Source of the DNA: Pseudomonadota bacterium
Lineage (GTDB): Bacteria > Desulfobacterota > Desulfobacteria > Desulfobacterales > Desulfobacteraceae
DNA: 17,966 nucleotides
Assembly (NCBI GenBank): GCA_018816605.1
Contig: JAHIVS010000237.1
Coordinates: forward strand, 1 to 17,966
Direction: 5' to 3'
The notes below the pieces were generated by a model. That model ran no database searches, was not told the DNA's origin, and saw only the letters and a list, made by a program, of their open reading frames with translations. Shown here piece by piece: positions 1 through 7,024 of this stretch (the first letter of the stretch is position 1; every line of letters begins with the position of its first letter). A program made the translations under genes and the position numbers.

Positions 1-377
1 ATATCACCGTTTTCCGAATTGATGGCATAGATCAGATCAAATCTGTCCGAATCGCCTGCCATGATCTTTTGAATGCCCGGGGCAATGGCGGCAAACGCCT
101 GAACTCCGGGAGCCCGTTTCATATGTGACGCCATATAATGGGCTCCCGGGCAAAAACCGGCAAAGTCTTCACAAGCACCTGGCACAAATTCATGCCAGGG
201 TCTGTTCTCGCCGGCAACGATACCGGCCCCGTCCAGCACCGCAATATGGGCATTGAGGTTTCTGAACAATCCAAGGTCTGGGGGGGCGGCCGCCCCGGAA
301 AAAACCACCGGTGGGGAAGGCCGGGTATTCACAGGCACCTTCCCTTTAAAAAAAATATGGTTTCTTTCAATTGTCAT
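1..377 (-). CDS. N-terminal part of a PAS-type signalling protein, cut by the window edge
   Basis: An open frame runs from an ATG at 377 off the left edge without a stop (about 125 codons). The segment LFRNLNAHIAVLDGAGIV followed by an N-x-x-W pattern, and later GIQKIMAGDSDRFDLIYAI, resembles a PAS sensor domain of the kind that starts many histidine kinases and diguanylate cyclases. The output domain lies outside the window, so its activity cannot be told. It starts 28 bases after the HDOD gene on the same strand, so the two are probably co-transcribed. The ribosome site before the ATG is weak. A GTG at codon 16 is preceded by GGGAAGG and is a plausible alternative start. The PAS call is by motif resemblance only. 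Confidence 0.6.
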   Translation of the reverse strand, partial: MTIERNHIFFKGKVPVNTRPSPPVVFSGAAAPPDLGLFRNLNAHIAVLDGAGIVAGENRPWHEFVPGACEDFAGFCPGAHYMASHMKRAPGVQAFAAIAPGIQKIMAGDSDRFDLIYAINSENGD

Positions 378-405
378 GTTCTATTCTACCATCTTAACAG
401 ATCGG

Positions 406-1254
406 TTATATGATCAGGTGGGCCAGCTCCTTTGCCTTCTCAAATCCAGGCTCGATAATGGCCAGCATATCTTCTTCGGCCACGCCATAGGTATTGCGGG
501 CCTCGGCAATCATTTCTTCAATGCCGGAATTGTCCGTGTCTTCCCTGAGGATGGCCACAATCCGGACAGGTCCCAGGGACTCATGGTCCGGAACCAATTG
601 TCCATGGTGTCCCCGGATGGCAGCGGCTATGTTTTCCGGAAGCCCCCACTCGCTGCAGATCCAGGCAGCCACCTGTGCATGATCCCAGTCAAGGCGCTCC
701 CTTTCCAGGGCGGCCAGGTCTCCGCCCTCAAGGTGCCAGGCCTTAAAAATCGGATCATACGCCTCACTCCGATGGCAGGCAAGAAAAGGCAGGGCCATGT
801 CCTGGAGAAACGCGGCTGTAAAACATTCGGATTCCTTTGCCGGACAGAGAATCCGGGCCAGGTCGCTTGCAAGCATGGCACGCTTGGCCGATGTCAACCA
901 GAAGGATGCGGGATCATGCCATTGGCAGTTTTTTTTGGGGATGCCCTTTGCGACGCCCACCCCCAGCACCAGGGATTCCAATTGGGATATCCCCACCAGG
1001 GCAATGGCCTGGGTAAGGTTCTCCACACGTTTGCTGGGGGAGAATGCCGCAGAATTGGCAATACCCAGAACCTTCACCGATATCCCCGGATCAAGGGAAA
1101 GGGACTCTGCAATGGAGCTGATGGAGGAATACGGGCTTCTGATTTTCTGGAGGATTTCCATCACCACCGCCGGGAAGGAAGGAAGCTCATACCCCTTGAG
1201 TATTTTTTTCAATTTTGCTTTTGGATCTGTCTTTTTGCTAAAAAAAGAAAACAT
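406..1254 (-). CDS. HDOD-domain signalling protein
   Basis: A 282-residue protein with an HDOD domain over roughly residues 22-217: LPSFPAVVMEIL at the start, IAESLSLDPGISVKVLGIANSAAF in the middle, and HAQVAAWICSEWGLPENIAAAIRGHH near its end. HDOD domains are relatives of HD phosphohydrolases that usually lack the catalytic metal site. Here the position expected to carry the HD pair reads AFLQDMALPFLA, so enzymatic activity is unlikely and a scaffold or signalling role is expected. No second domain is fused; about 60 C-terminal residues are of unknown role. The ATG is preceded by AAGGTGA at good spacing. The gene starts 16 bases after the channel gene and precedes the PAS gene, suggesting one transcript. 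Confidence 0.88.
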   Translation of the reverse strand: MFSFFSKKTDPKAKLKKILKGYELPSFPAVVMEILQKIRSPYSSISSIAESLSLDPGISVKVLGIANSAAFSPSKRVENLTQAIALVGISQLESLVLGVGVAKGIPKKNCQWHDPASFWLTSAKRAMLASDLARILCPAKESECFTAAFLQDMALPFLACHRSEAYDPIFKAWHLEGGDLAALERERLDWDHAQVAAWICSEWGLPENIAAAIRGHHGQLVPDHESLGPVRIVAILREDTDNSGIEEMIAEARNTYGVAEEDMLAIIEPGFEKAKELAHLII

Positions 1255-1270
1255 ATCTCACCTTAATTGT

Positions 1271-2344
1271 TTATTCCGCACGGCGTGCCATTTTATTGCC
1301 CAATATGCTCAACAATCCTCCCAGCCCCATGTATCCGGTAATGGCATGGAGGGAGACAATAATCTGGGCCGCCAGAGAGGCGGGGACCGCATCTCCATAC
1401 CCCAGGGTTGTCAGGGTTACAAAACTAAAGTAGATGGGGGAAAACCAGGTGGAATGGGCTCCGTAATCGATATCCACCTGGGTATAAATACCGGCGAATA
1501 TCAGGGTAGCACCCACCAGCCACACAAACCACCGGAAAATACTTCTGCCGCAGTCCGATGTAAACCACCAGATCCAGTAGATGATTTTATGCCACCGGCT
1601 TTGGGTCTGAAATTCGTACAAATAATTTTCATCTGCAATATACCGCCGGACCAGATAGGCACCCCGAAGATCCAGATTGCGAATATCCGCCCCGATCCAG
1701 TCTGCCTTTGTAAAATTCCGGATTCCCAGCATGCGGCACCCCTGCATGTTGGCCAGCTCAAAATTGGTGTTGGCCACATTGCTGTGTTTTAAATCGCTCT
1801 TCTCCAGATTCGCCCGTGTAAAAACCGCTCCGGACAGGTCTGCTTCCGACAGGCGCGCCTTGGTCAGATCGGAGGCCCGCAGATCGGCTGAGACCAGTAT
1901 GGATCGGCTGAGTACCGAATCGCTCAAATCCGCATTGATCAAGCTTGCATGGGAAAGGTTTGCCCCGCCGAACCCCGCCATTTTTGCACTGCATTCATTT
2001 AAGCCGGCACGGGTCAGATCAGCGCCGATAAACTCACACTCATCCAGAACGGCTTTTTCCAGACTGGCCCCGGCAAGAATTGCATAGCTGAGATTGGCCT
2101 TGGACAGATTTATCCTGTTCATGCTGGCATGGGAAAAATCATACCCGGACAGGTCAAGGCCGGACAGGTCTTCGTTGTTCAGACTGATTCCCCGCAGATC
2201 CAGTTTCAAGGGCCGTTGACGATTTCCCCGGCAACAATCTTTTTTCAGGACAAGCACCATGCGCTCCCGGCAGGTTCCGTCAAAATCAGGGTCTTTTTGG
2301 TCCCAACGGGATTTTACTGCCGTTATATCCAGAACAGCACCCAA
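1271..2344 (-). CDS. Pentapeptide-repeat protein fused to a two-TM potassium channel
   Basis: A 357-residue fusion. Residues about 47-225 are tandem pentapeptide repeats of the A(D/N)Lxx type, such as GADLTRAGLN, ANLSHASLINADLSD and ADLRASDLTKARLSEADLSG, expected to fold as a right-handed beta-helix. Residues 269-291 form a membrane helix. A pore loop follows with the potassium selectivity filter TTLGYGD at 312-318, then a second membrane helix at about 323-348. This is the Ion_trans_2 (KcsA/MthK-like) layout with a large N-terminal cytosolic domain instead of the usual C-terminal RCK domain. The start is TTG at 2344, chosen because AAAAGGAGG lies just upstream; spacing is short (about 3 bases) and the next in-frame Met is residue 29. 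It heads the operon with the HDOD and PAS genes. Ion selectivity is inferred from the filter; what the repeats bind is unknown. Confidence 0.87.
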   Translation of the reverse strand: MGAVLDITAVKSRWDQKDPDFDGTCRERMVLVLKKDCCRGNRQRPLKLDLRGISLNNEDLSGLDLSGYDFSHASMNRINLSKANLSYAILAGASLEKAVLDECEFIGADLTRAGLNECSAKMAGFGGANLSHASLINADLSDSVLSRSILVSADLRASDLTKARLSEADLSGAVFTRANLEKSDLKHSNVANTNFELANMQGCRMLGIRNFTKADWIGADIRNLDLRGAYLVRRYIADENYLYEFQTQSRWHKIIYWIWWFTSDCGRSIFRWFVWLVGATLIFAGIYTQVDIDYGAHSTWFSPIYFSFVTLTTLGYGDAVPASLAAQIIVSLHAITGYMGLGGLLSILGNKMARRAE

Positions 2345-2420
2345 TTGCCTCCTTTTCCCCCGGGGCCACTAAATCTTCCCGCCCATGGGTATTTGCCGTT
2401 AAAGTCAGTGTATAAAACAT

Positions 2421-2429
2421 ATTATATCA
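2421..2429 (-). promoter_or_regulatory. Extended -10 promoter for the channel/HDOD/PAS operon
   Basis: Read on the minus strand the sequence is TGATATAAT, a perfect TATAAT with the TG of an extended -10 element. No good -35 box lies at the right distance, which extended -10 promoters tolerate. It would start RNA about 70 bases before the TTG start of the channel gene. Confidence 0.45.
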
Positions 2430-2530
2430 ATCTGTTTAAAAACTAAAGGCTATATTTATTAAAACCGGCATACATTAAGGGCCGGCCCGTTTCATAAAAA
2501 ATTGGTCCGCCCCTAGCCTCACTTTTTTTC

Positions 2531-2559
2531 TTGACCCAACTGCCGGGGTCTGCGATCAT
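2531..2559 (+). promoter_or_regulatory. Possible sigma70 promoter for the VOC/cyclase genes
   Basis: TTGACC (2531-2536), a 17-base spacer, then GATCAT (2554-2559, four of six matches to TATAAT). The placement about 55 bases before the VOC gene is right, but the -10 is weak. Confidence 0.3.
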
Positions 2560-2613
2560 TCTCTTGTTGCTTTTTGAATCCATACCGGTTTAACCCATGG
2601 AAAGGATCGTACG

Positions 2614-2982
2614 ATGAAATTTACCATTGACCATTTTAACATCAATGTGCTGGACCTTGAAAAGAGCCTGGACTTTTACGAAAAAGCCCTTGGCCTGAAA
2701 GAAGAGAGACGAAAAAAGGCTGCCGACGGAAGTTATATCATTGTCTTTCTAGGCGACGGGACTACGGCCAACAAACTGGAACTCACCTGGCTCAAATCAC
2801 AGAAAACCCCCTATAACCTGGGTGATGAAGAATTCCACATTGCCTTTAAGGCCCCTGATTTTGATGCGGCCCATGCCCTCCATACCAAAATGGGATGTAT
2901 CTGCTACGAAAACAAGGAAATGGGCATTTATTTCATCTCTGATCCGGACGGATACTGGCTCGAAGTGCTGCCGGTCCGATAG
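2614..2982 (+). CDS. VOC-superfamily (glyoxalase I-like) metalloprotein
   Basis: A 122-residue protein of the usual size for a single glyoxalase/bleomycin-resistance/dioxygenase (VOC) unit. It opens with DHFNINVLDLEKSLDFYEKALGL and ends with FISDPDGYWLEVLP. Four likely metal ligands are present at positions matching bacterial glyoxalase I: His7, Glu56, His75 and Glu117. A lactoylglutathione-lyase-type role in methylglyoxal detoxification is therefore possible. VOC proteins are functionally diverse, however, and sequence alone does not fix the substrate. AAGGA lies before the ATG. The cyclase gene starts 33 bases downstream and is probably co-transcribed; no functional link between the two is obvious. 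Confidence 0.85.
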   Translation: MKFTIDHFNINVLDLEKSLDFYEKALGLKEERRKKAADGSYIIVFLGDGTTANKLELTWLKSQKTPYNLGDEEFHIAFKAPDFDAAHALHTKMGCICYENKEMGIYFISDPDGYWLEVLPVR

Positions 2983-3015
2983 GCAATTTATGACCCGGAA
3001 AGGAGTCTGATCCCC

Positions 3016-4626
3016 ATGATTGTTCCTCCCGAATCCCCCTCCCTTTCAGGCTTTTATTTTATCGGCATGGGGGCTACCATGGTGGGGATACTGGTGATCG
3101 CAATCCTTAACCTTGCCACCCCCCTTGAATTTGTCCTTACCCGGATCCAGGGCGCACGCCAGGGCGGGGATCTGTCTTGGGTCCACGTGGTTGCCTTTCG
3201 GTTTTCCATCCTCTGCCTGCTGGGGGTCCTTGCCAGTATGCCCTTTCTTGTGGTCCTGAGAGGTGTGCTCACCCCCATCTCCGCATGCCTGATCCTCAAA
3301 GGTCAACGCCACCCCGTTCCCCCTGCCCTCGAACAAAGTGCAAAACAACGGCTGATCAATCTGCCCTTTATGATGGCACCGTTGAATATGGTGTTCTGGA
3401 TTTTTATTCCCCTGCTTATTTTCGGCGGCATCTTTGCCCTCCATAAAATGGATTTCACCACTGCCATAACCTTTTCCGTAAGATCCACCATGGTGGGACT
3501 GATTTCCTCTGCCGTTATTTTTTTCGGCCTGGAAGCCCATGCCAGAAGAGTGCTGATCCCTTATTTCTTTCCCACCGGAGAGCTTGCTTCTGTGGAGGGA
3601 ACCATCAAGATCTCCATTTTAAGGCGTATCCGGGCGTTGTACCGCCTCGGAAGCCTTATTCCCCTTGCCAACATTGTTCTGACCCTTTTTATCCTTTACC
3701 TGCAGGCGGACCCGGACACAATGTCAGCCAAAACCTATGGCCGGGGGGTTTTAATATTTTCCCTGGCGGTCTTTGTCCTTTTTTTTCTGGGCTCCGGGGT
3801 ATTGAACCGGCTGGTCAGCCGATCCATTGCAGACCCCATAAACGGCATATTGAAAGCCATGCGGGACATCCAGCAAGGCAATTACCAAACCCGGGTAAAG
3901 GTGGTCTCCAATGATGAGGTGGGCATTCTGGGGGATGCCACAAACAAAATGATCCAGGACCTTGGGGAAAAGGAATTGTTGCGGGATGCCTTTGGACGAT
4001 ACGTCGCCCCCGAGGTAAGGGATGAAATCATCTCCGGCCGAATCCCCCTGGACGGAGAATTCAAGGATGTCACCATATTGTTTGCAGACCTGAGAGACTT
4101 TACCCCCATGACCGAAGCCAATGATCCCAAAAGTGTCGTCCGTATTTTGAACGCTTATTTCAAGGAAATGAGTGCCGCAATAACCGCAAACTCCGGCCTG
4201 ATTCTCCAATTTCTCGGGGATGAAATCTATGCGGTATTCGGGGCCCCTGTCTCCTGTAAACATCACCCGTCCAATGCTTTTTCCGCAGCCCTGGATATGG
4301 AAAAAAGGCTTGCTGCCCTGAACAAACGGTTTGCACTTCAAAAAACCCCCGGCTTATCCCATGGCATCGGCATCCATACGGGCCAGGTTCTGGCCGCCAA
4401 TATCGGTAGCCCGGACCGTTTATCCTATCTGCTGGTGGGAGATGCCGTCAACCTGGCCTCCCGTCTCCAGTCCCTGACCCGGGAACTTTCTGCCCGCATC
4501 ATTGTTTCCGCAGACACAGCCGCCTTCCTTCCGGAACCCAAGGTCCAAAGTCTTCTTGTAAAGCATCCCCGGCCCGTACGGATAAAGGGCCGGAAAAACC
4601 CTGTGGAAATTTATCTGACCCACTAG
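3016..4626 (+). CDS. Membrane-bound class III adenylate/guanylate cyclase with HAMP domain
   Basis: A 536-residue integral-membrane signalling enzyme. Membrane helices lie near residues 15-35, 60-82, 125-143, 155-173, 213-230 and 244-262. A HAMP linker follows at about 265-318 (ADPINGILKAMRDIQQGNY, then NDEVGILGDATNKM). The class III cyclase domain covers about 350-536. The two metal-binding aspartates are present (Asp358 in ILFADLRDF and Asp402 in FLGDEIYAVFGAP). So are Asp476 of VGDAVN and the transition-state pair Asn479/Arg483 in NLASR. The base-selecting lysine expected a few residues before GDE is Gln398, so ATP versus GTP preference, or even activity, cannot be assumed. AAGGAG precedes the ATG. 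It faces the nitrilase gene with only 15 bases between the stop codons. Confidence 0.9.
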   Translation: MIVPPESPSLSGFYFIGMGATMVGILVIAILNLATPLEFVLTRIQGARQGGDLSWVHVVAFRFSILCLLGVLASMPFLVVLRGVLTPISACLILKGQRHPVPPALEQSAKQRLINLPFMMAPLNMVFWIFIPLLIFGGIFALHKMDFTTAITFSVRSTMVGLISSAVIFFGLEAHARRVLIPYFFPTGELASVEGTIKISILRRIRALYRLGSLIPLANIVLTLFILYLQADPDTMSAKTYGRGVLIFSLAVFVLFFLGSGVLNRLVSRSIADPINGILKAMRDIQQGNYQTRVKVVSNDEVGILGDATNKMIQDLGEKELLRDAFGRYVAPEVRDEIISGRIPLDGEFKDVTILFADLRDFTPMTEANDPKSVVRILNAYFKEMSAAITANSGLILQFLGDEIYAVFGAPVSCKHHPSNAFSAALDMEKRLAALNKRFALQKTPGLSHGIGIHTGQVLAANIGSPDRLSYLLVGDAVNLASRLQSLTRELSARIIVSADTAAFLPEPKVQSLLVKHPRPVRIKGRKNPVEIYLTH

Positions 4627-4641
4627 GAGAAGCCTGACTCC

Positions 4642-5415
4642 CTATTCCCGAACATATCGCGGGTAGGTCTGCTTGGCTGCCACAGCCGCCTGGATATCAA
4701 TTGTTCTTGTAAGAAAAGGGGCAGCGGCGGCAGTAAGCCCCAGCACCTGCCCCCCATCCGGTTCCGTTATCCAGCCGGCTCCGCCAAACGCCATGTCCGG
4801 GGTATTGGGCCCGTTAAAATTGGATGAAAGGCAGAATGCCCCGGATATCCAGGCCGCAGAACGGCCGCCCGCCACCCAGGTGGAAGCCGAAGACGCAGGT
4901 GTGGCCCGGGGACAAAGCAGCAGATGAATGCCTTGTTTGGAATAATCCCTGGCATGCCGGGTGAACCACATTTCCGTGCAGATCAAAAATCCGATCCTGA
5001 TCCCGTTCACCTCGACAACCTCAAAGGCCCCGTCACCCTGTTCATACCAGGTGGCCTCCCAAAAACCTTCTTCATTGGGAAGATAATATTTCTCGTGAAC
5101 ATACCGGACCCCTTTCTCCCGGGTCCAGACAAAGGCGATATTTATGGGATGCCCGTTTCGAAGCATGGGCCGGGTCCCTGCCACCATCGGCACCCTGAAA
5201 TCCATTAATTTTTCCATCCAGGCATCATGGGCTAAAACGGCTGCCTGCCAGGCTTGGGGATCAGGGTCGTTGCTGGCGGAAAGCCATGGATAAAACGGCA
5301 TTTCCGGCAACAGCAGCAGATCTGTCCGATTTTCCTGCAAATGATCTGAAAGGGCCCTTTGGATAGCAGGAAAACAGGTCCAGTCATTGGGAAGTTCACA
5401 TACGGTTACATTCAT
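4642..5415 (-). CDS. Carbon-nitrogen hydrolase (nitrilase superfamily)
   Basis: A 257-residue hydrolase with the nitrilase-superfamily Glu-Lys-Cys triad: Glu38 in LLLLPEMPFYPW, Lys109 in VHEKYYLPNEEGF and Cys146 in GFLICTEMWF. Members are amidases, N-carbamoyl hydrolases or nitrilases that attack C-N bonds through a cysteine thioester. The start at 5415 is preferred because GGAGAGG stands five bases before that ATG. A longer frame from 5538 would run into the end of the flavoprotein gene and adds 41 residues with no family resemblance. It follows the amine-oxidase-like gene by 76 bases on the same strand, so the two may act in one amine/amide degradation route. A substrate such as an N-carbamoyl or acyl amine is only a guess from the neighbour. 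Confidence 0.88.
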   Translation of the reverse strand: MNVTVCELPNDWTCFPAIQRALSDHLQENRTDLLLLPEMPFYPWLSASNDPDPQAWQAAVLAHDAWMEKLMDFRVPMVAGTRPMLRNGHPINIAFVWTREKGVRYVHEKYYLPNEEGFWEATWYEQGDGAFEVVEVNGIRIGFLICTEMWFTRHARDYSKQGIHLLLCPRATPASSASTWVAGGRSAAWISGAFCLSSNFNGPNTPDMAFGGAGWITEPDGGQVLGLTAAAAPFLTRTIDIQAAVAAKQTYPRYVRE

Positions 5416-5462
5416 TCGGCCTCTCCATACCTTTCTTACTAATTTAAAAATACCTGACCTGG

Positions 5463-5486
5463 AAAAATCCGTCTGACAAAACAGAC
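5463..5486 (-). terminator. Weak hairpin with T-run between the flavoprotein and hydrolase genes
   Basis: On the minus strand, just after the flavoprotein stop codon, GTCTG-TTTTGT-CAGAC can pair and is followed by GGATTTTT. The stem has only five pairs, so it could be an inefficient terminator or attenuator that lowers hydrolase expression, or nothing. Confidence 0.25.
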
Positions 5487-5491
5487 AAGGT

Positions 5492-6772
5492 CTAAATCCG
5501 TCTTTGGACCAGATGGTACATACGGGAACCGGCTTCATAGAAAAGTCCCTGTAACGACCGCATGAAAACCGGCTTTATTTTAGAAACCGGCAGGGGAATC
5601 GTGTCAGGAGAACCGCCGGTCATTAGGGTTGCCAATAATTTTCCGAACACGGTGCCCGGCCCGATTCCCCGGCCATTGTATCCTGAAACCATGGCCAGAT
5701 TATCCCCCAGAACATGGAATCTGGGAATATGGTTGGGGGTCATGGCAATCCTGCCGTACCAGCCATGTTCAAATTCCACATTTTCAATCTGGGGGAATAC
5801 CTTTTTGATGCTTCTTTTCGCCCAGGCCCTGTTCAGGCTCCAGGCCACATTCTCCACATTTCCCACACTGCCGATAATCAAACGGCCCATGGCATCCAGG
5901 CGATAGGAAGAGAGAATCAGGTTGGTGTCCCAGGCGCCGTTTTTTCCCGGCAGTACCGTTTTCAAAATAGCGGGGGGAAGGGGCTTGGTGGCAAATTGGA
6001 AATAATTAAAGGGGACAATGGTGTTGATCTGGTCGGCAAAGGCAGCTTCAGGATATCCCTGGACCGCCAGGATCACGGATTTAGCGAGAACCGAACCCTG
6101 GGGGGTTTTCAAGCGCCAGCCTCCCACCTCTTTTTCCAGAGATATGACCGGGGACTGGTTGTACAGGGAGGCCCCTTCGGAAAGGGCTGCATTTGCCAAA
6201 CCATAGGCATAGGCCAGGGGCTGAACCGTACCGGCCCGCTGGTCCAGCAATGCACCAAAATAGGCCTTGCTCCCGATTTTTTGGGCCGCTTCATCCTTTT
6301 CCAGAAGCCGGACATCCGCCCCCCTTTCCTGCCATTGCTTTTCCCGCTGCTGCAAGGCCTTGTACCCGGTCATGGAATCGGCACAATGAAGGGTTCCATG
6401 ACGCCAGGGTTCACAGGGAATTTTATATTTTTCAATGATACCGAAAACCAGATCAGGCGATGCCCCCAGAACATCGATCAGGGTCGGACCATGGGCGGCC
6501 CCCACCAGTTTAATAACATCTTCGGGCATGAGCCAGAGACCTGCGTTTACCAGTCCCACATTCCGGCCGGCCCCGCCAAACCCGACATCATTGGCCTCCA
6601 GAAGGATGGAGGAGGTGCCTGCCAGGGACAGGTGCAGGGCTGCCGACAGTCCGGTATACCCGCCGCCGATGATGGCCACCTGGGTCTTGTGCTCACCTTG
6701 AAGGGATGCCAGCTGGGGTTTGCCTGCTGCAGTGGCCGCCCAGAGGCCGTGGCTTATATTTTTGTCTTTCAT
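5492..6772 (-). CDS. FAD-dependent amine/amino-acid oxidoreductase (DAO family, PuuB-like)
   Basis: A 426-residue flavoprotein. The N-terminal Rossmann fingerprint is VAIIGGGYTGLSAALHL (GGGYTG at 36-41) with the ribose-binding acid Glu59 in ILLEAND. GAGRNVGLVNAG follows, as in PuuB-type oxidases. The C-terminal DAO signatures are GWYGRIAMTPNHIPR and GYNGRGIGPGTVFGK. Relatives oxidise gamma-glutamylputrescine, sarcosine, glycine or D-amino acids; the exact substrate is not evident here. The ATG is preceded by GGAGAAAG. The 5' leader holds a long hairpin and the promoter is overlapped by a GntR-type operator. The gene is divergent from the GntR/FCD regulator and upstream of the hydrolase, so it is probably the regulated first step of a small catabolic operon. 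Confidence 0.87.
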   Translation of the reverse strand: MKDKNISHGLWAATAAGKPQLASLQGEHKTQVAIIGGGYTGLSAALHLSLAGTSSILLEANDVGFGGAGRNVGLVNAGLWLMPEDVIKLVGAAHGPTLIDVLGASPDLVFGIIEKYKIPCEPWRHGTLHCADSMTGYKALQQREKQWQERGADVRLLEKDEAAQKIGSKAYFGALLDQRAGTVQPLAYAYGLANAALSEGASLYNQSPVISLEKEVGGWRLKTPQGSVLAKSVILAVQGYPEAAFADQINTIVPFNYFQFATKPLPPAILKTVLPGKNGAWDTNLILSSYRLDAMGRLIIGSVGNVENVAWSLNRAWAKRSIKKVFPQIENVEFEHGWYGRIAMTPNHIPRFHVLGDNLAMVSGYNGRGIGPGTVFGKLLATLMTGGSPDTIPLPVSKIKPVFMRSLQGLFYEAGSRMYHLVQRRI

Positions 6773-6802
6773 TCTTTCTCCTGATTTTTTTTATAATGGG
6801 TT

Positions 6803-6844
6803 ATCCCTGCTTTAAAATTGTGTCCGCAATTATGAAGCAGGGAT
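6803..6844 (-). repeat. Long leader hairpin upstream of the flavoprotein gene
   Basis: ATCCCTGCTT (6803-6812) pairs perfectly with AAGCAGGGAT (6835-6844). Inside, AATTG (6816-6820) pairs with CAATT (6827-6831), leaving a 3x3 internal loop and the six-base loop TGTCCG. It lies between the predicted start of transcription and the ribosome site of the minus-strand operon. No T-run follows on that strand, so it is not an intrinsic terminator there. It could be an mRNA-stability element, an RNA regulatory structure, or a binding site for a second DNA-binding protein. Confidence 0.6.
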
Positions 6845-6870
6845 TGGTAATATTTTTATGATGTTTTTAT

Positions 6871-6887
6871 GGTATACCAAAAAAAAT
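6871..6887. promoter_or_regulatory. GntR-type operator, copy 1
   Basis: The palindrome GGTATACC followed by eight A and a T. The core TGGTATACCA fits the GT-N-AC pattern of GntR/FadR-type operators. The same 17 bases recur at 6978-6994 in the same orientation. This copy covers the -10 region of the minus-strand operon. Confidence 0.6.
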
Positions 6888-6898
6888 TTTATTGTCAA
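6871..6898 (-). promoter_or_regulatory. Promoter of the flavoprotein/hydrolase operon
   Basis: On the minus strand a perfect TTGACA (6893-6898) is followed by a T-rich spacer. A -10 can be read as TATACC (16-base spacer) or TACCAT (18-base spacer). Both readings fall inside the GGTATACC operator, so a bound repressor would block RNA polymerase directly. Confidence 0.55.
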
Positions 6899-6948
6899 CC
6901 AGAATTAATACCTGCTTTGTCCGTTAATAATGATTCACACCAGAGCCC

Positions 6949-6977
6949 TTGCAAAAAAAAATGCCATGTATTATTAA
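6949..6977 (+). promoter_or_regulatory. Promoter of the GntR regulator gene
   Basis: TTGCAA (6949-6954), a 17-base spacer, then TATTAA (6972-6977), each matching four of six consensus bases. Operator copy 2 begins at the next base, over the expected start of transcription, which suggests autorepression. Confidence 0.4.
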
Positions 6978-6994
6978 GGTATACCAAAAAAAAT
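6978..6994. promoter_or_regulatory. GntR-type operator, copy 2
   Basis: Identical over 17 bases to the copy at 6871-6887. The two lie 107 bases apart, close to ten helical turns, so they would face roughly the same side of the DNA. It sits directly downstream of the predicted -10 of the regulator gene. Confidence 0.6.
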
Positions 6995-7024
6995 CATTCA
7001 CCCATTGGAAGGACTTTTCCATAA

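Noticed and set aside
253..1266. Long plus-strand open frame opposite the HDOD gene
   Set aside because: Its product has no family resemblance and lies antisense to a clear HDOD protein; it is a by-product of codon bias.
2465..2490. CCGGC/GCCGG stem and GGGCCGGCCC palindrome before the VOC gene
   Set aside because: Only five pairs and no T-run directly after it; not distinguishable from chance in GC-rich sequence.
5416..5538. Longer N-terminus for the nitrilase-family hydrolase
   Set aside because: It would overlap the flavoprotein gene and add residues without homology; GGAGAGG sits correctly before the ATG at 5415.
5714..6784. 356-codon plus-strand frame opposite the flavoprotein gene
   Set aside because: Low-complexity Gly/Pro/Gln-rich translation, no ribosome site, antisense to a gene with clear FAD and DAO motifs.
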